Made by a program: the position numbers and the translations under genes | Shown: positions 40,974 through 64,000 of the stretch, in pieces | Layout of the letters: the number at the start of each line of letters is the position of its first letter | How positions within the stretch are numbered: the stretch's first letter is position 1 | Notes under the pieces: model-generated | What the model saw: the letters and a program-made list of their open reading frames with translations, nothing else | Database searches by the model: none | Told to the model about the DNA's origin: nothing | Assembly (NCBI GenBank): GCA_022829145.1 | Contig: CM040764.1 | Location: 2,069,552-2,133,551 of the forward strand | DNA length: 64,000 nucleotides | Source of the DNA: Albula goreensis | Lineage: Eukaryota; Chordata; Actinopteri; Albuliformes; Albulidae | Direction of reading: 5' to 3'

Positions 40974-43900
40974 CAGACACTCTGTTATTTTTCTGTTGCA
41001 AATGTTTCAATAGTGGCCCTCTAGTGGATGTCGGTGGTATTACAAAGAGCCTGAGAGAGGATGAGCTTCCCAGCCTCTTCCATTCACCACCTTGTATTTT
41101 CACTTTTTAAAATTCTTGTCAGCGTTATTTATCTTATCATTGCATGGTGCCCATGCAGGATGACTGGATGTCCGATTGACCAATGGGATCACGTCTGAGT
41201 GATGACACCAGCATATCCACCAAATCAATCTCTTCCTTTCTGGACCACATTTATATCTTTAAAAATTCCAAAATAAAGTATTGAAATGCCAGACTTTTTT
41301 CTAGTACTGGTAAAATTCCTGATTGAATTAACAAGAATGACTATCCACAATTTATTTTTTAAACTAGAATAACTAGATCCTATGGATCTTCCTGTTGTGT
41401 TGTTGTGACAAAAATTTTTACTGCATGACGGAATTTTCTGGAATGTTCTTAGAACAAAAATGATTAGCAGCAAACACAGAACTAAACTAACAGGTTTGAT
41501 AATCTTATAACATTGAAAATGCAAATGAAATGTTATTTATAAAGCAGAACAGACAAAACATTTTTAAAGCTTTTGCAAATACTTCATACAGGACTTACAG
41601 AATTTAGGTTTTAAGAGGGAGTTGTATCTCTCGTGTGTTCAGTGTGAGACTGAGCACCACTGTGATTTAGCCCCATAAGACCCTGCAAACTTTCTTATGT
41701 AAATCCATTTACATATTTCATTGATCCAGAAGAACAACATCGTTTCCTGTTTGATGGCGCATAGAGGAAAACAAGCGATGGAATTCTCTTGGTGGTGCCC
41801 AAATCTACCTTGCTTTTGAGACAAAACATGTTTACTACTTTTCATCGATCGTTGTTTTGTAAAATATTTGGCCTTCCAGACTCCACCCGAAAGCGGCAAG
41901 TCACCATTTTGAAAGAGTCTGTCTTGTGCGCACCACCATAATTTGGAATGAATTGCTTTTGCCGCATCCCCTGTATCTGGCTGAGGGCAGGCTGATGGCG
42001 CCCTCTAGAGGACACAGGCATGTCCGCGTCACGCCAGAAAATCGACAGCAAAATAAATGATAGATTGAAAGAAAGGCTGTTTTGGGGGGATGTTGTTTAT
42101 TTCGTCTTGTAGCGATACGTTATGAAAACAGGATCACTTTCATGTCACAGGTTCTTAGGGAAACTACTTAACTCTTCACTGATCCACTGGACTCCGCTGA
42201 ATGTACCATATTTCACTGTAACACAAAAACAGACTACAAAGGAAAACGATAATGCTTCAGGAATAAGGCCAATTAAATCTATATATAAAGCATTACTATA
42301 TGCATTTTAAATCATTGACAAATAAATTTTCAATGTGGAGGTCTGCATTAAATATGACTAACAAGAAAATTCTGTGGTTCGAGACCATTCCACACTGCGT
42401 TGCGATTTATGTTGTTATGTTTTATATATACCAAACCCAGCCGTTCACATTGTAGAACCCTATATGGAATTTTCTCATTATGACAGCCCTGGGCTCATGT
42501 AATCGTTGAAGTAAATATCAACATTATATCCATATTATATTTCTTAATGCAGCTCAATGTGATGGACTGTTTTATATTATTTCCACAGTAGCCTGTGCTT
42601 AGATATATTTTTTTCTTGAGTTTTTCCTGCCTTATATTGTGCAAAGAGCGTAAACTTCTGGTCAAAATGTCTCCCGGTATGAAAAGATCATAGCAGTACA
42701 GTTGTCAATATATGCCAAAAATATTCAATCCAAAATATAAACAATACATTTTTTACATCTAAATATATCACACAGAGTACAAAAGATATAAATTGTTCCA
42801 GCTCTCATACACACACAGTTTTGCATCAGAATGTCTTGTCCATTACTACTTTTACAGTATACTCCATAGTGTATAAAACGTAATCACATTAATGGAAGTG
42901 GTTGACAACTGACATAGTTTGCACAGAATATTACCAGACATGAGAGCATGTGTTTCTCCTCTATTTGGGCTTTATGTTTCAGTGAGTATTGGGCTGTTCA
43001 TTGTGACAGCACAGTCAGTTGGATCTTTATGTGACAGAACTGCTTGTGCTGTACAATGCCAGTATTGATTATACTGAACCAATGTTATTGATCCATGAAA
43101 ATGACACAGAAAATCTTGCCACACTGATAGACACAGACCCTCTGATTGGTGCATTCTCTGTCTCACTAGCCACACCCCCTGCCTCATCTGCAAAGGGTAT
43201 GCCACATCCACCCTCCTCCACACCTGCTACGTCCTCAATCTCACCTACTACATCCTCTCTCGCCTGTACACTCTCTTCCTCATCTGCTACATCCTATACA
43301 TCACCTACTACATCATCACTTCTACCTGCTACACACTCCTTACTACCTTCTCCTATAGGAAGACACTAAATCTCATCTGTCCCCTCCCCCCCACCCCAAA
43401 TCCCCAAATGATTTCTGTTCCCAACATGGTTGACCACTTTACCATTTCAAGTCCACAGCAAACAACACGACAAATGTTCGTTCCAACAGGACAGCCATAA
43501 CAACTTTTAAAAATGTAGACAAGACTTGAATAAAATTCGGCACCACTCAAAAAGACATTGCAGGGATTCAGAAATAGGAATTCTTCTTCCATCAGATTAC
43601 CGTTTATTTCAGAAAGCACTGATGGTAAAAAATTAGAGTGATTTGCGATCTTACGGAAATAAACGAACAACGGAAACGACACACAAACACATTTTATGAC
43701 TTTTTTTTTCACCTGCCAGATCCTCCTCCTTTGCAGTGCTCAGTGCGTCTCCATCGAATGCTCTGCACTGCGAGATCTGAAGCATTCATTACCTTGAATG
43801 AACATCAGAGAGAATAAAAAATAAGCTCTATTCAACACAAACAGTGTTCCCACACGCCCCCAGAATGCAGCACATAGCCATAGGTCTACCAATGAGGTGT

Positions 43901-44144
43901 GTTCCTGTGGCCCATGTGATCTGAGGGGCCAATCAAAACCCCCAATGCCTCCATAGGGTACAATATCCGGGCAGGAATTGTGACTGGCGCAGTTGGCTGA
44001 CTCCATCCACCTGAGTTGCTCCCACCTGAGTTTGGCCATTCTTCTGTTGTCATGGCTACAGGCCACCCAACAACAGTGAACTGGGCGCATAGCACTGCCA
44101 AGCCAAGTAGTTACCGAGCACCAGGTATTCCAGGTGTGGGTCTG

Positions 44145-44180
<36 letters not shown>

Positions 44181-44238
44181 GCTTGCTCCCTGCCCTTCAG
44201 CACCCCTGCACCTTAACTTGATTCCCCTGGGATCTGGG
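40974..44238 (-). other. region downstream of grin3b (3' UTR and intergenic)
   Basis: No gene recognised. Contains the second copy of the 39.2/43.9-kb repeat and a CT-rich stretch with a loose 50-bp periodicity at about 43190-43360. Minus-strand AATAAA candidates (TTTATT on plus, e.g. near 43603) could end the grin3b transcript, but this cannot be decided. Confidence 0.35.
43888..43945. repeat. dispersed repeat, copy 2
   Basis: aatgaggtgtgttcctgtgg followed by cccatgtgatctgaggggcc. Same-orientation partner of the 39195-39260 copy. Confidence 0.6.

Positions 44239-64000
<19,762 letters not shown>

Noticed and set aside
43019-43369. 116-codon plus-strand frame rich in Ser/Thr/Pro
   Set aside because: The second half is a CT-rich degenerate repeat, the first half has no recognisable domain, and there is no supporting splice structure.

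Overview
This window is vertebrate nuclear DNA, almost certainly from a ray-finned (teleost-type) fish. The evidence is intron-split genes with GT-AG boundaries, vertebrate-specific proteins, Tc1-like, hAT, LINE and tRNA-derived SINE relics of the kinds common in fish, and many minisatellites and CA/TG microsatellites. Nothing bacterial, plasmid-like or viral was seen.

Three protein-coding genes can be assembled exon by exon. (1) 915-4623, plus strand: the 3' seven coding exons of gatad2a (p66-alpha, a NuRD-complex subunit). The gene runs off the left edge. (2) 17068-25890, minus strand: a complete seven-exon coding region of plppr3 (phospholipid phosphatase-related protein 3, a six-membrane-span neuronal protein with a long cytoplasmic tail). 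(3) 44239-62388, minus strand: the 3' six coding exons of grin3b (NMDA-receptor subunit GluN3B: second half of the glycine-binding domain, last membrane helix and cytoplasmic tail). The gene runs off the right edge. gatad2a and plppr3 are convergent; plppr3 and grin3b are in tandem. In human, PLPPR3 and GRIN3B are both on 19p13.3, and their paralogues PLPPR1 and GRIN3A are neighbours on 9q31, so the pairing is an ancient one.

The rest is intron and intergenic DNA rich in repeats. The main items are: a 3.3-kb 27-bp minisatellite just upstream of the plppr3 start codon; a 669-bp hAT-family element with a perfect 8-bp target duplication in the last plppr3 intron; a 1583-bp Tc1 element with 216-bp terminal inverted repeats in a grin3b intron; an older Tc1 relic in another grin3b intron whose transposase region has been invaded by a 43-bp minisatellite; L1-like and L2-like LINE fragments; several SINE pieces; an unclassified 671-bp inverted-repeat element; and a six-copy, about 41-bp-period array that repeats a CCAAT box.

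Three single-base reading-frame breaks interrupt the two minus-strand genes (one in plppr3, two in grin3b). All splice phases and flanking protein sequence are otherwise intact, so sequence or assembly errors are the simplest explanation, but they are reported separately. No clear novel multi-gene system was found. The most unusual protein feature is a nine-copy E-R-A-A-S-x hexapeptide array at the C-terminus of Plppr3.
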